Part shown: positions 1 to 7,212 of the stretch, piece after piece
Layout: each line of letters opens with the position of its first letter
Numbering within the stretch: position 1 is the stretch's first letter
Source of the DNA: Acidobacteriaceae bacterium
GTDB taxonomy: Bacteria > Acidobacteriota > Terriglobia > Terriglobales > Acidobacteriaceae
Reading direction: 5' to 3'
Length of the DNA stretch: 14,246 nucleotides
Assembly: GCA_030042915.1 (NCBI GenBank)
Contig: JASHYS010000088.1
Coordinates: 1-14,246 of the forward strand
The notes under the pieces: generated by a model
What the model saw: only the letters and a program-made list of their open reading frames with translations
The model's database searches: none
Told to the model about the DNA's origin: nothing
Made by a program: the position numbers and the translations under genes

Positions 1-1
1 C

Positions 2-787
2 ACAGACGAAGTCGTCGAATGGGTTCAGCGAGCCGCTGAGGCCGTGACAGTTTACTACGGGACTTTCCCGGTTGAGCGTGCCCGGGTAAGCGTTGTCCAG
101 CGCCCGGGTGACAGTCACGAGATTCAGGGAACGACATGGGGAGACGTCGATGGCGTCCAGGGCTTATCGAGGATGCGACTCGGGGGTGGCGTGACGAATG
201 CCGATCTGCATATGGATTGGACGATGACGCACGAACTCGTCCACATGGCTATCTCGTCGCTGCCAGACGAATCGCATTGGCTTGAGGAGGGATTGGCAAC
301 CTACGTCGAACCCATTGCGCGCGCCCAGGCCGGTCAATTGACGGCAACGCAGGTTTGGGAGGGCATGGTTCAGGGAATGCCGAACGGCGAGCCTAGGTCT
401 GGAGACCGGGGCCTAGATAAAACCCACACATGGGGTCGCACCTACTGGGGAGGTGCGATGTTCTGCATCGTCGCCGATATCAAAATTCGTGACGTTAGCC
501 GTAATCGGAAGGGGCTACAGGACGCGTTGCGGGCAATCGTGGCAGCCCGGGCCACTATAGACACCGAGCGGCCTGTCAAACGTGTCCTGGAGGTAGGAGA
601 CGAAGCAACGGGAACAACCGTGCTAACCGAACTGTACAACAACTGGAAAGATAACCCTGTTTCGGTTGACTTGAACCGGCTCTGGCTCCGACTGGGAGTG
701 CGAACCGGACCCAAGGGAATCACTCTTGACTCTCGCGCGCCCTGGGCATCGATTCGAAGGGCCATCACCGAGCGCCCCTCAAAGTGA
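2..787 (+). CDS. Putative zinc metallopeptidase, 5'-truncated by window edge
   Basis: The reading frame is open from base 2 and has no stop before 787, so the gene very probably begins upstream. A GTG at 44 is in frame, but the 14 codons before it (TDEVVEWVQRAAEA) read like protein continuous with the rest. The signature is HELVH (230-244) followed about 20 residues later by a Glu in LEEGLATYVEP. This is the HExxH plus downstream Glu arrangement of gluzincin peptidases of the MA clan, with the two His and the Glu as likely zinc ligands. The rest is a helical tail of about 150 residues (WGRTYWGGAMFCIVADI, then LYNNWKDNP) of the kind seen in uncharacterised bacterial 'peptidase MA-like' proteins. 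The substrate cannot be told. No signal peptide is visible because the N-terminus is missing. Confidence 0.75.
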   Translation, partial: TDEVVEWVQRAAEAVTVYYGTFPVERARVSVVQRPGDSHEIQGTTWGDVDGVQGLSRMRLGGGVTNADLHMDWTMTHELVHMAISSLPDESHWLEEGLATYVEPIARAQAGQLTATQVWEGMVQGMPNGEPRSGDRGLDKTHTWGRTYWGGAMFCIVADIKIRDVSRNRKGLQDALRAIVAARATIDTERPVKRVLEVGDEATGTTVLTELYNNWKDNPVSVDLNRLWLRLGVRTGPKGITLDSRAPWASIRRAITERPSK

Positions 788-925
788 TGGTCTGGAGAAC
801 GTTGTAATCCTATCGACTAGAATCGTTCAAACGATCAGGGGTTCAACTTCCTTCGAGGAGCGCAATTTTGCCCATGCCAGTTTTTTCCCCTCTCAATACG
901 TACCACGAACTTTCCCCCCCAAGAA

Positions 926-1537
926 ATGACCCTTCGCGCAAGATTGTTTCGCGATGAAATGCTGCGTCGTCGCACGGTGCGCCAGTTTTCTGAGCGGCCG
1001 GTTCCGCGAGAAGTGATCGACGATTGTTTGTGGGTGGCGCGCAGTGCGCCCAGCGGTGCCAATCGGCAGCCATGGCACTTTGTCATAGTTACGAATGTTG
1101 GGCTAAAACATAAAATTCGCGAGGCTGCGGAAGAAGAGGAACGTCGCTTCTATCATGGCCGCGCCCCTAAGGAGTGGCTCGATGCGCTGGCTCCTCTTGG
1201 CACAGACGAGAATAAGCCATACTTGGAAGCTGCTCCCTACCTAATCGTCATCTTCTCTCAACCCTACGGGGTTACAGACGGTGGCCATAAAGTAAAGAAC
1301 TATTACGTCTCGGAGTCGGTCGGCATTGCTACGGGGATGCTCATTAGCGCCGTCCATTTGGCGGGCCTGGTCTCGCTCACCCATACTCCAAGTCCGATGG
1401 GGTTTCTGAATCGAATTCTAGGACGTCCACAACATGAGAAGGCCTTCCTCATTCTTGTTGTCGGATATCCAGCCGATGACGCTTGCGTGCCAGACATTTC
1501 GAAGAAACCGCTTGAAGAAACCGTTACCCTTTTGTAA
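926..1537 (+). CDS. Nitroreductase-fold flavoprotein, iodotyrosine deiodinase (IYD)-like
   Basis: This is a 203-aa FMN enzyme of the nitroreductase superfamily. The FMN-binding start RRRTVRQF (14-21) and [10 protein letters not shown] (41-50) are clear. What sets it apart is similarity along its length to iodotyrosine deiodinase as I recall it: [11 protein letters not shown], then [18 protein letters not shown] and [17 protein letters not shown]. Glu72, Tyr76 and Lys97 sit at the same spacing (4 and 21 residues) as the active-site lid residues of mammalian IYD (E157, Y161, K182 in human) that grip the halotyrosine zwitterion. Thr154 in THTP sits where the IYD threonine hydrogen-bonds flavin N5. 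Predicted activity: NAD(P)H- or partner-driven reductive dehalogenation of halotyrosine, in the cytoplasm. Bacterial IYDs are known, without the membrane anchor, and this one also lacks it. There is no good Shine-Dalgarno before ATG 926; the pyrimidine-rich stretch at 885-920 is odd. It appears to be a single-gene unit. Confidence 0.82.
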   Translation: MTLRARLFRDEMLRRRTVRQFSERPVPREVIDDCLWVARSAPSGANRQPWHFVIVTNVGLKHKIREAAEEEERRFYHGRAPKEWLDALAPLGTDENKPYLEAAPYLIVIFSQPYGVTDGGHKVKNYYVSESVGIATGMLISAVHLAGLVSLTHTPSPMGFLNRILGRPQHEKAFLILVVGYPADDACVPDISKKPLEETVTLL

Positions 1538-1538
1538 C

Positions 1539-1571
1539 TGTCCGCCGCGGCACTGGCGAGGTGCCCGGACA
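1539..1571 (+). terminator. Possible terminator hairpin after the IYD-like gene
   Basis: TGTCCG (1539-1544) pairs with CGGACA (1566-1571) and GGCAC (1549-1553) with GTGCC (1561-1565). This gives 11 bp with a 4-nt bulge (CCGC) and a 7-nt loop, starting 2 nt after the stop codon. No strong T tract follows, only a TTTT about 13 nt later, so it may be a weak terminator or a 3'-end stabiliser. Confidence 0.4.
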
Positions 1572-1774
1572 TCCCCCAAGCTAGTTTTGCATGGGTTGCT
1601 TGAGGCTGTAACTTAATTGTTCCTACCGTCTCTAATCCGTTGTGAAATGCTCGTGGTGTTGGATTAACTGCCCCCCGCTGAGCGTCGGACCGGTCGTCGC
1701 AAAGCCGGGCGGAGGCAGAAGATCACGATGAAGGCTCGTGGAACCTCACTAACCGTAGAACGAGAGCGTTAAGA

Positions 1775-1954
1775 ATGAAAAAGCGATACGAGGTTGATGA
1801 AAAGGCAGCAGTAGTTGAATCTTCAGAACAACATGAGGATAAGATCCGGCAACGGGCTTATGAACTATATGAGCGCCGTGGGGGAGAAGATGGGCATGAT
1901 TTGGACGACTGGCTCACGGCGGAGTCAGAACTTAACGGAGATCCGGTTAAGTGA
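1775..1954 (+). CDS. DUF2934 small protein
   Basis: A 59-residue protein with the DUF2934 signature IRQRAYELYERRGGEDGH followed by DLDDWLTAESEL (about residues 24-52). This family of short, charged, probably cytoplasmic proteins is common in Acidobacteriota and some proteobacteria, and its function is unknown. The core is one amphipathic helix pair containing the Trp of DDW. The N-terminus MKKRYEVDEKAAVVESSEQHED is a variable, acidic/basic tail. A purine-rich GAGAG (1762-1766) lies 8 nt before the ATG and may serve as ribosome binding site. It seems to be a stand-alone gene; the next gene starts 122 bp downstream. Confidence 0.8.
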   Translation: MKKRYEVDEKAAVVESSEQHEDKIRQRAYELYERRGGEDGHDLDDWLTAESELNGDPVK

Positions 1955-2076
1955 TGGTTTGGCATATCGTTGGTTAGCCGAGCGCGATATCACGGCTGGA
2001 AGATAGCAGATTCGGCCTTACTCCAAAGATGAGACGTTCCAGTCCCTGAAGTACAACATCGGAGAAGGGTAGCGAG

Positions 2077-2364
2077 ATGTCCGTTCCCTATTTGCGTGAA
2101 GCCGTAGCTTCCGGCGACTCTGAAAAGCTCATTCGCTTCGTGCGCCTGCATCTGGGTGATGGTAACGAAGAGGTTGGCAGCAAAGAAATCAACAAGTCGT
2201 GGATCGAAGCCCTGAAAATTCTTCTACGATACGAGAATTCGGATCTCGACTTCATCCAGTGGGTCATGGAAAAAGATCCGTCGACCTTGGCTCTGCTTTA
2301 TTTTCATCTCCATTTTTACTTAATTCGAAGCTCGGGAGAATGGATTCACGATGGAAGCCGCTAA
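2077..2364 (+). CDS. Hypothetical 95-aa protein overlapping the selenoprotein start
   Basis: I do not recognise this family. The frame starts with ATG after a purine-rich site (GGAGAAGGGTAGCGAG just upstream) and encodes a 95-aa, Cys-free, helix-rich protein. It has an acidic N-terminal half (SGDSEKLIRFVRLHLGDGNEE) and a hydrophobic segment near residues 71-81 (TLALLYFHLHFYLI) too short and His-rich to be a confident membrane span. The stop lies inside the first codons of the selenoprotein gene, with a 14-bp overlap (2351-2364). The two are therefore likely co-transcribed and translationally coupled. It may be a partner of the selenoprotein. It could also be a chance ORF, but the codon pattern and the overlap favour a real gene. 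Confidence 0.5.
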   Translation: MSVPYLREAVASGDSEKLIRFVRLHLGDGNEEVGSKEINKSWIEALKILLRYENSDLDFIQWVMEKDPSTLALLYFHLHFYLIRSSGEWIHDGSR

Positions 2365-3202
2365 GCTACCTGCACCGGCATGTGTCCCGGCCGACCCCCG
2401 AGAAAGCGGCAGTCAGTTGCGCCCGGGACTATGGCAGACCATCAATGAGCGATATCCCGGCTCTATGATCACCAAGAGCGAGTTCGTCCCCCTCGCGAGA
2501 CTGGCCAAACCTCCCGAGGAGTGCACGGTCTGCGTCGTCAGTTCCTGTGGGGTGCATCTTAGGAGCGACCACCCCATGGATGTTGCTCATCCCTTAGGTG
2601 ACTTCACATTCCGCCGTATTCCATCGAATGCACGACAGGACGACCTGATCATCCATCAGCTCAAGTATCCGCACGATGATGCTGATCGCGATATCAATGT
2701 GATCTTCCCGATCACACGATTGCAGGAGCTAGCGAGGGAACGGATCATTGGTGGGCTCACCACAAACTTTTTCAGCTTCATCGGCTACAACATGGATCCG
2801 GAAAAGTTCGAAGCCACCCTTGCTGAAGATATTGCCCAAGCTGTAGATGAGGAGGAGCGAGCCGACATCGCGCTGCTCGCACCAGCTTGACCAATCTGCC
2901 ATCAGTCTGTAGGACTGATTCAGAGAAAGATCGAGCAACGTGGGATTTCGACCGTGTCCGTGACGGTCGCGAAGGATGTGAGCACAGCCATCAGAGTTCC
3001 GCGGGCCATCTTCGTTCCGTGGCCAATGGGACATCATTTCGGAGCGCCTTTTCATGTGGAGATTCAGCGGAGAGTAATCCTGGCTGCTTTAGACGCGGTA
3101 CAAACAACCAAAGAGAGCGGCACTATCCATGAGCTGGCAATTGCCTGGGCTAGTGTGCGCAGGGAATCGAAATATCTAACCGAGCAGGGGAAGCGCCTAT
3201 AG
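2351..3202 (+). CDS. GrdB/PrdB-family selenoprotein with in-frame UGA (Sec180)
   Basis: Read through TGA 2888-2890 as selenocysteine, this gives one 283-aa protein. Residues 44-179 (VVSSCGVHLRSDHP, GDFTFRRIP, then DINVIFPITRLQELA and IGGLTTNFFSFIGYN) match the selenoprotein B family of glycine/sarcosine/betaine and D-proline reductases. After the UGA the same frame continues without a break: PICHQSVGLIQRKIEQRGIST, later RVPRAIFVPWPMGH and EIQRRVILAALDAV, also typical of the family. The UGA sits exactly where the family carries Sec, as U-P-I-C, a redox UxxC motif, and a SECIS-like hairpin follows. No GrdA, GrdC or PrdA partner is visible, so the substrate is unknown; a reductase or thiol-redox role is likely. 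The ATG at 2351 overlaps the upstream gene; Met39 (2465) is an alternative start. A conventional stop-based caller would truncate it at 2890 or report two ORFs. Confidence 0.85.
2888..2919 (+). promoter_or_regulatory. Sec UGA codon and bacterial SECIS-like hairpin
   Basis: After UGA 2888-2890, ATCAGTC (2901-2907) pairs perfectly with GACTGAT (2913-2919) around the 5-nt loop TGTAG (2908-2912). The apical loop starts 17 nt after the UGA and has G as its second base. The published bacterial SECIS model asks for a loop 16-37 nt after the UGA, a stem of 4-16 bp and a G in the first two loop bases, and all three are met. The hairpin lies inside coding sequence (HQSVGLI), as bacterial SECIS elements do, and would be bound by SelB. 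Confidence 0.8.
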
Positions 3203-3209
3203 CTGCATT

Positions 3210-3236
3210 CTTTCAAGATGTATGAAAGTTTGAAAG
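3210..3236 (+). repeat. Alternative inverted repeats downstream of the selenoprotein
   Basis: CTTTCAA (3210-3216) can pair with TTGAAAG (3230-3236), or its first six bases with TGAAAG (3223-3228). These are two mutually exclusive hairpins between the selenoprotein stop and the DoxX gene. It could be a weak terminator, an operator or chance in an A/T-richer spacer. No T run follows. Confidence 0.3.
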
Positions 3237-3281
3237 GGCCATCTCTATTGGCGACGTAGCCCAGCTGCAAAATACACCAAG

Positions 3282-3782
3282 ATGAAATTGCTCGTCGGCA
3301 CTGAGCACCGGAATGCTGTCGCTTTGGCGGGTTTACGCATCGCGCTCGGTTGTCTGTTTCTTATCTTCAGCCAGTACAAAATATTTGGTTCTCAATTCAC
3401 TTTGAACGGTGGATTTAAATGGTGGATCAACCGATTCCTACACGATGGCGCGGCCTATCCCTTTATGGTTCGCATCCTGCAGCGGATCGTTCTACCGCAT
3501 GCAGAGATCATGGCGTTTCTGGTCGCATATGGTGAGTTGGCGATCGGGTCGGCATTGGTGCTGGGAGTCCTAGTGAGGGTCGCGAGTATTTTCGGATTCA
3601 TCTACATGCTTTCTTTACTGTTCTCTTCCAATTATCCCGGTGCTGGTGTTGCCCTGTGGCAATATTTTGGCGCCTCACTGGACCATTCCGTTCTTGCACT
3701 TTGCTTCCTCACATTTATTTGCAGCCGCAGCGACGAATTCCTGTCCATAAGAAAATACCTTCCTGGAGCCCGACGCTTGTGA
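3282..3782 (+). CDS. DoxX-family integral membrane protein
   Basis: A 166-aa polytopic protein. It has four hydrophobic segments at about residues 17-36, 76-96, 98-117 and 131-149. The first is followed by a Lys and a WW-containing loop, as in DoxX/DoxD-like proteins (GLRIALGCLFLIFSQYKIF, then FGASLDHSVLALCFLTFI). DoxX proteins are inner-membrane subunits linked to quinone or thiol redox processes; for most the function is unknown. It begins 79 bp after the selenoprotein, in the same direction, and may share its transcript, which would fit a redox role. It is distinct from the second DoxX protein at 10885-11445. Confidence 0.7.
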   Translation: MKLLVGTEHRNAVALAGLRIALGCLFLIFSQYKIFGSQFTLNGGFKWWINRFLHDGAAYPFMVRILQRIVLPHAEIMAFLVAYGELAIGSALVLGVLVRVASIFGFIYMLSLLFSSNYPGAGVALWQYFGASLDHSVLALCFLTFICSRSDEFLSIRKYLPGARRL

Positions 3783-3835
3783 AAACCGACTCAGCCGATT
3801 TTATCGCCAGAGTAGAATCCTTCGAATGTCCTGAA

Positions 3836-3854
3836 CAGGGAAGTTGGTTCCCTG
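3836..3854. repeat. Perfect 7-bp hairpin in spacer upstream of the sigma-54 activator
   Basis: CAGGGAA (3836-3842) and TTCCCTG (3848-3854) flank the 5-nt loop GTTGG. It lies 53 bp after the DoxX stop and 85 bp before the activator start. Without a T run it is not a standard terminator; it may be an operator for the activator gene or an mRNA 3' end. Confidence 0.4.
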
Positions 3855-3938
3855 CTATGCCGCGTAGGATTGATCAACTTACTTTGATAGCATGCTGTGT
3901 TCCGCTGGTCTAGTGCACCGACGTGCAGGGGGTTTTGC

Positions 3939-6767
3939 GTGACAGAGCCGATCGCAGAAAACGAACAGAAACGTCTGCGCGCGCTGCGAGAAACGGGCAT
4001 CCTGGATAGCGGCAGGGAATCGGTTTACGACCAAGTTACGGAGCTGGCAGCTAACCTATGTGAAGCTCCAATCGCCGTTCTTGGCCTGGTCGATTCGGAC
4101 CGTCTTTGGCTCAAGTCAAAGGTGGGGCTCATGTTCGATGAGATACCGGGCGACGTCTGGTTCTGCCCGGAGGCCATCCTCGGACGCGATTTGGTAGTCG
4201 TCCCCGATACAACGTTAGATGAGCGTTTCGCAAGTAATCCCTACGTTCATAATGAGCCCCACATCCGGTTTTATGCCGGCGCTCCCCTTATCACATCGGA
4301 AGGATGCCTGGTTGGGACCCTGTGCGTCCTCGACCGCGTCCCACGGCAACTGAACGAGCGCCAGCGTGAAGCACTGCAAGTCCTGAGTGCGCAGATAGTG
4401 GCCCAGATCGAGCTGCGCAAGGCGCGCTCCGATCTTGAACGGGCCAACAGTAGCACTGACTCTATGGTTGAGGCTTTGCACGCCAGCGAAGAATTCAAGA
4501 GCCGACTTATCGCTTGCAGCCAGGATTGCATCAAGGTGCTCGACTTAGAAGGCCGCCTCATCTTTATGAATGAAGGCGGAATTCAGGCTCTGGAAATCTG
4601 TGACTTCGAATCTGTTGTTAACAAGCCGTGGGTTGAGTTTTGGGAGGGTACAGACCGAATTGCCGCGCGCAGGGCAATTGAAGCCGCGCAGCGCGGTGAG
4701 GTCGGTCGCTTCACAGGATTCTTTGAGACCAGAATCCATCACGCGCCCAAGTGGTGGGACGTCGTTGTTGGCCCAATCCGCAAAAAGGATGGAAATCTTG
4801 AACGATTACTGGCAGTGGCACGCGACGTCTCTGCGCAGAAACTGGGCGAAATAGCACTGCGCGACTCGATGCAGGTCAATCGCGCGATCATACAGGACGC
4901 GGGTGAAGGCATCGTTGTCTATGACCGTGAGCTTCGCTACAAGGTCTTCAATCCGTTTATGCAGCGGCTCACCGGTAAGCATGCCGAAGAAGTGTTGGGC
5001 AAGGTTGCTACTGATATCTTCCCAAGACTCACGACCAGTGGCTTGGAAGAAGCGATCAAGCGTGCGTTGAATGGCGAGGTGATCAAGGTTGCGGACGTTC
5101 TGGTCCCGGCACACTCGGCTGATGGCCGCGACGTATGGGAATCCGCCACCTTTGCGCCGCATTACGATGGCGCAGGCAACATCGTCGGCGCCATCGGACT
5201 GATCTTCGACGTCACCGATCGACACCTCCTGGAGGAGGCATTTCGCGCTATCGTCGTCGGTACCGCTTCCGCCACCGGCAAAGAATTCTTCCCTTCTCTC
5301 GTAAAGCACCTTGCGACAGCACTACGGGTGCGTTGGGCCATGATCACAGAATGTAGTGATGGCGAAAACGCCACGGCGCTCGCATACTGGACCGGCGACC
5401 GCTTCGCCGACCTGCATTTCAACGTAAGGGGGACTCCGTGCGAAAAAGTAATACGAGGCGAAGTCTGCCACTATGGCGAGAGACTTGCGGCCCTCTTCCC
5501 CGCCGACGCCGCACTGAAAGAGATGCGGGCAGAGAGCTATCTTGGGGTTCCAATGTTCGATAAGGGAAAGGTGCTCGGGCACATCGCCCTGTTTGACGAC
5601 AAGCCGATGCCGCGCGACGAGCGTGCAATTGATCTGGTAAAGATCTTCGCATCGCGTGCTGCTGCCGAGCTAAAAAGCCAGCGTGCACAGACCGATTTAC
5701 AGGCGGCGCTGGAAGAGGTACAGGCATTGCAGCAACGACTCGAGGCAGAAAACGTCTACCTCCAGGAGGAGATCCGCAAAGAGCACAACTTCGAAGAGAT
5801 AGTCGGCAACAGTCCGGTACTGTTGGAAGCCTTACGGAAGGTAGAGACGGTTGCCCCCACGGACTCGACGGTCTTAATCCTGGGCGAGACCGGCAGCGGC
5901 AAAGAGCTCATCGCGCGCGCCATTCATAACCGTAGCAACCGCAAGAGCCGTCCGCTGGTAAAAGTAAATTGCGGTGCCATCCCTACCGGGTTGGTAGAAA
6001 GCGAACTCTTTGGGCATATGAAAGGCGCCTTTACTGGGGCATTAGAGCGCCGTACGGGTCGGTTTGAGCTTGCCCATGGTGGCACGCTTTTCCTCGACGA
6101 GATCACTGAGCTGCCTCTGGAAACGCAGGTCAAGCTACTGCGAGTGTTACAAGAGAAAGAATTTGAGCCCCTGGGTAGCAGCCGCACAGTGCGCGTAAAC
6201 GTCCGAATCATCGCGGCCAGCAATCGCGATCTGGAGAAGGCAGTGCAGGAGGGCCGATTCAGGACCGATCTGTTCTACAGGTTAAACGTGTTGCCGATCA
6301 CACTTCCGCCGCTGCGCCAGCGGCGGTCAGATATTCCTCTGCTGACCGCATTTTTTGTTGACCGCTTTACGCGCCAACTCGGCAAGCAAGTCAAAGGTAT
6401 CTCTCAAGACACGATGGAGGTGCTTTCGAGCTACGCATGGCCCGGCAACATCCGTGAGCTGCAAAACGTGATCGAGCGTGCTGTTGTGCTGTGCGAGGGC
6501 CGAGTGCTTCGCCTAGGGCGCGATCTGCTGCCGGTTACGAGCCAGACGCTAGAGGACGAAACGAAGATTCCACTTTATGGCGAGAGGTCTGCTGCAGGGT
6601 CGCTGGAGAATGTCGAGCGTACTCACATTCTCAACGTGCTAAACGAAACGAGTTGGGTCATCGACGGTCCGCGCGGCGCCGCCAAGATTCTCAATCTCCA
6701 TCCCAATACACTTCGCAGTCGTATGAAAAAGCTCGGTATCGAGCGATCCTCCACTAGTAGCGTATAG
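3939..6767 (+). CDS. Sigma-54-dependent transcriptional activator (GAF-PAS-PAS-GAF-AAA+-HTH)
   Basis: Chosen start: GTG 3939, with AGGGGG at 3927-3932 as ribosome site. The resulting VTEPIAENEQKRLRALRETGIL is a typical pre-GAF N-terminus; the longer frame from 3897 is less likely. The protein has 942 aa. An N-terminal GAF (about 20-165) is followed by two PAS domains (about 180-300 and 308-424), a second GAF (429-578) and a coiled coil (about 575-613). The sigma-54 AAA+ module (618-848) has Walker A GETGSGKE (649-656), the sigma-54-contacting loop GAFTGA (696-701) and Walker B GGTLFLDEI (from 714). A Fis-type HTH ends the protein (about 891-934). It is an enhancer-binding protein of the FhlA/NorR type with no response-receiver domain, so it senses through GAF/PAS ligands or partners; the signal cannot be told. 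Its likely DNA sites and target promoter lie directly downstream. Confidence 0.93.
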   Translation: MTEPIAENEQKRLRALRETGILDSGRESVYDQVTELAANLCEAPIAVLGLVDSDRLWLKSKVGLMFDEIPGDVWFCPEAILGRDLVVVPDTTLDERFASNPYVHNEPHIRFYAGAPLITSEGCLVGTLCVLDRVPRQLNERQREALQVLSAQIVAQIELRKARSDLERANSSTDSMVEALHASEEFKSRLIACSQDCIKVLDLEGRLIFMNEGGIQALEICDFESVVNKPWVEFWEGTDRIAARRAIEAAQRGEVGRFTGFFETRIHHAPKWWDVVVGPIRKKDGNLERLLAVARDVSAQKLGEIALRDSMQVNRAIIQDAGEGIVVYDRELRYKVFNPFMQRLTGKHAEEVLGKVATDIFPRLTTSGLEEAIKRALNGEVIKVADVLVPAHSADGRDVWESATFAPHYDGAGNIVGAIGLIFDVTDRHLLEEAFRAIVVGTASATGKEFFPSLVKHLATALRVRWAMITECSDGENATALAYWTGDRFADLHFNVRGTPCEKVIRGEVCHYGERLAALFPADAALKEMRAESYLGVPMFDKGKVLGHIALFDDKPMPRDERAIDLVKIFASRAAAELKSQRAQTDLQAALEEVQALQQRLEAENVYLQEEIRKEHNFEEIVGNSPVLLEALRKVETVAPTDSTVLILGETGSGKELIARAIHNRSNRKSRPLVKVNCGAIPTGLVESELFGHMKGAFTGALERRTGRFELAHGGTLFLDEITELPLETQVKLLRVLQEKEFEPLGSSRTVRVNVRIIAASNRDLEKAVQEGRFRTDLFYRLNVLPITLPPLRQRRSDIPLLTAFFVDRFTRQLGKQVKGISQDTMEVLSSYAWPGNIRELQNVIERAVVLCEGRVLRLGRDLLPVTSQTLEDETKIPLYGERSAAGSLENVERTHILNVLNETSWVIDGPRGAAKILNLHPNTLRSRMKKLGIERSSTSSV

Positions 6768-6783
6768 CCACGACATTTCGTGG
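6768..6783. promoter_or_regulatory. Enhancer palindrome, copy 1
   Basis: CCACGA-CATT-TCGTGG: two perfect 6-bp arms around a 4-bp centre, starting at the base after the activator's stop codon. The same core recurs 41 bp downstream. The centre is about 158 bp before the predicted sigma-54 start site, in the usual range for an upstream activating sequence. Confidence 0.65.
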
Positions 6784-6808
6784 GCACGCCGCCTCCTATA
6801 GCTGTCGC

Positions 6809-6824
6809 CCACGACATTTCGTGA
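6809..6824. promoter_or_regulatory. Enhancer palindrome, copy 2
   Basis: CCACGA-CATT-TCGTGA: identical to copy 1 except for the last base. The 41-bp spacing is close to four helical turns, so two dimers would sit on the same DNA face. Both copies are preceded by TATAGC (6763-6768 and 6797-6802). Presumed binding site of the Fis-type HTH of the neighbouring sigma-54 activator. Confidence 0.65.
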
Positions 6825-6906
6825 GTGACCAGCCGCCAGCGCACACCGCGCCTTTTCCTAGTCAAAGAGTTACACCAACATGTTTCCCCTGGTCGGGGTT
6901 CGCCAA

Positions 6907-6923
6907 TTGGCATCGGACTTGCA
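6907..6923 (+). promoter_or_regulatory. Sigma-54 (-24/-12) promoter of the STAS-ECF operon
   Basis: TTGGCATCGGACTTGCA matches the sigma-54 consensus YTGGCACGRNNNTTGCW at all positions but two. It has the invariant GG (6909-6910) and GC (6921-6922) exactly 10 bp apart. Transcription would start near 6934, 21 bp before GTG 6955, leaving room for the ribosome site CGGAG (6941-6945). It also means any translation start upstream of about 6934 (such as ATG 6880) is unlikely. Confidence 0.75.
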
Positions 6924-6954
6924 TTTAGACACCGTCACCATCGGAGCACGGGCA

Positions 6955-7212
6955 GTGTTGCGAATCTCGACCCATACCGAGTCTGACAATCTCCGACTGA
7001 CGGTGGAAGGATGGCTTGTGGGGCCGTGGGTCGATGAACTAAGGAAAGAAGCCCACCTGGCACTCACTACAGCCAAGCCCGTTGCCCTCGACTTGGAGAA
7101 GTTATGGTTCGCCGATCATAGCGGCGTCGCCCTCTTGTTAGAGCTGAAGGGCCATGCGGCTTTCGTACGCTGCTCAACTTTTATTAGCCAGCAACTCAAG
7201 GAGGCGGTGTGA
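6955..7212 (+). CDS. STAS-like (MlaB / anti-anti-sigma type) small protein
   Basis: From GTG 6955 (or TTG 6958) this encodes about 85 aa. ISTHTESDNLRLTVEGWLVGPWV is followed by a helix, then KPVALDLEKLWFADHSGVALLLELKGH. This strand-helix-strand pattern with a D-x(n)-G after the second strand is the STAS fold of anti-sigma-factor antagonists and MlaB-like proteins. The usual phosphorylatable Ser region reads ADHSGVALL, so a Ser is present. The frame is open back to an ATG at 6880, but that lies before the sigma-54 promoter. The stop TGA 7210-7212 overlaps the GTG start of the ECF gene, so the two are translationally coupled. Likely role: partner-switching control of the sigma/anti-sigma pair, or an unrelated lipid- or protein-binding role. 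Confidence 0.62.
   Translation: MLRISTHTESDNLRLTVEGWLVGPWVDELRKEAHLALTTAKPVALDLEKLWFADHSGVALLLELKGHAAFVRCSTFISQQLKEAV

Noticed and set aside
2351..2890. Reading the selenoprotein as a frameshifted or nonsense-mutated pseudogene, or as two separate ORFs (2351-2890 and 2954-3202)
   Set aside because: The frame is the same on both sides of the TGA, homology is continuous, the codon sits in a UxxC motif at the family's Sec site, and a matching SECIS hairpin follows.
4806..5309. Minus-strand ORF of 167 codons opposite the PAS/GAF region
   Set aside because: Antisense shadow of the sigma-54 activator; no domain or start signal.
6880..6954. Upstream ATG extension of the STAS-like protein
   Set aside because: It would start before the -24/-12 promoter and its predicted start site near 6934; the added residues do not resemble the STAS domain.
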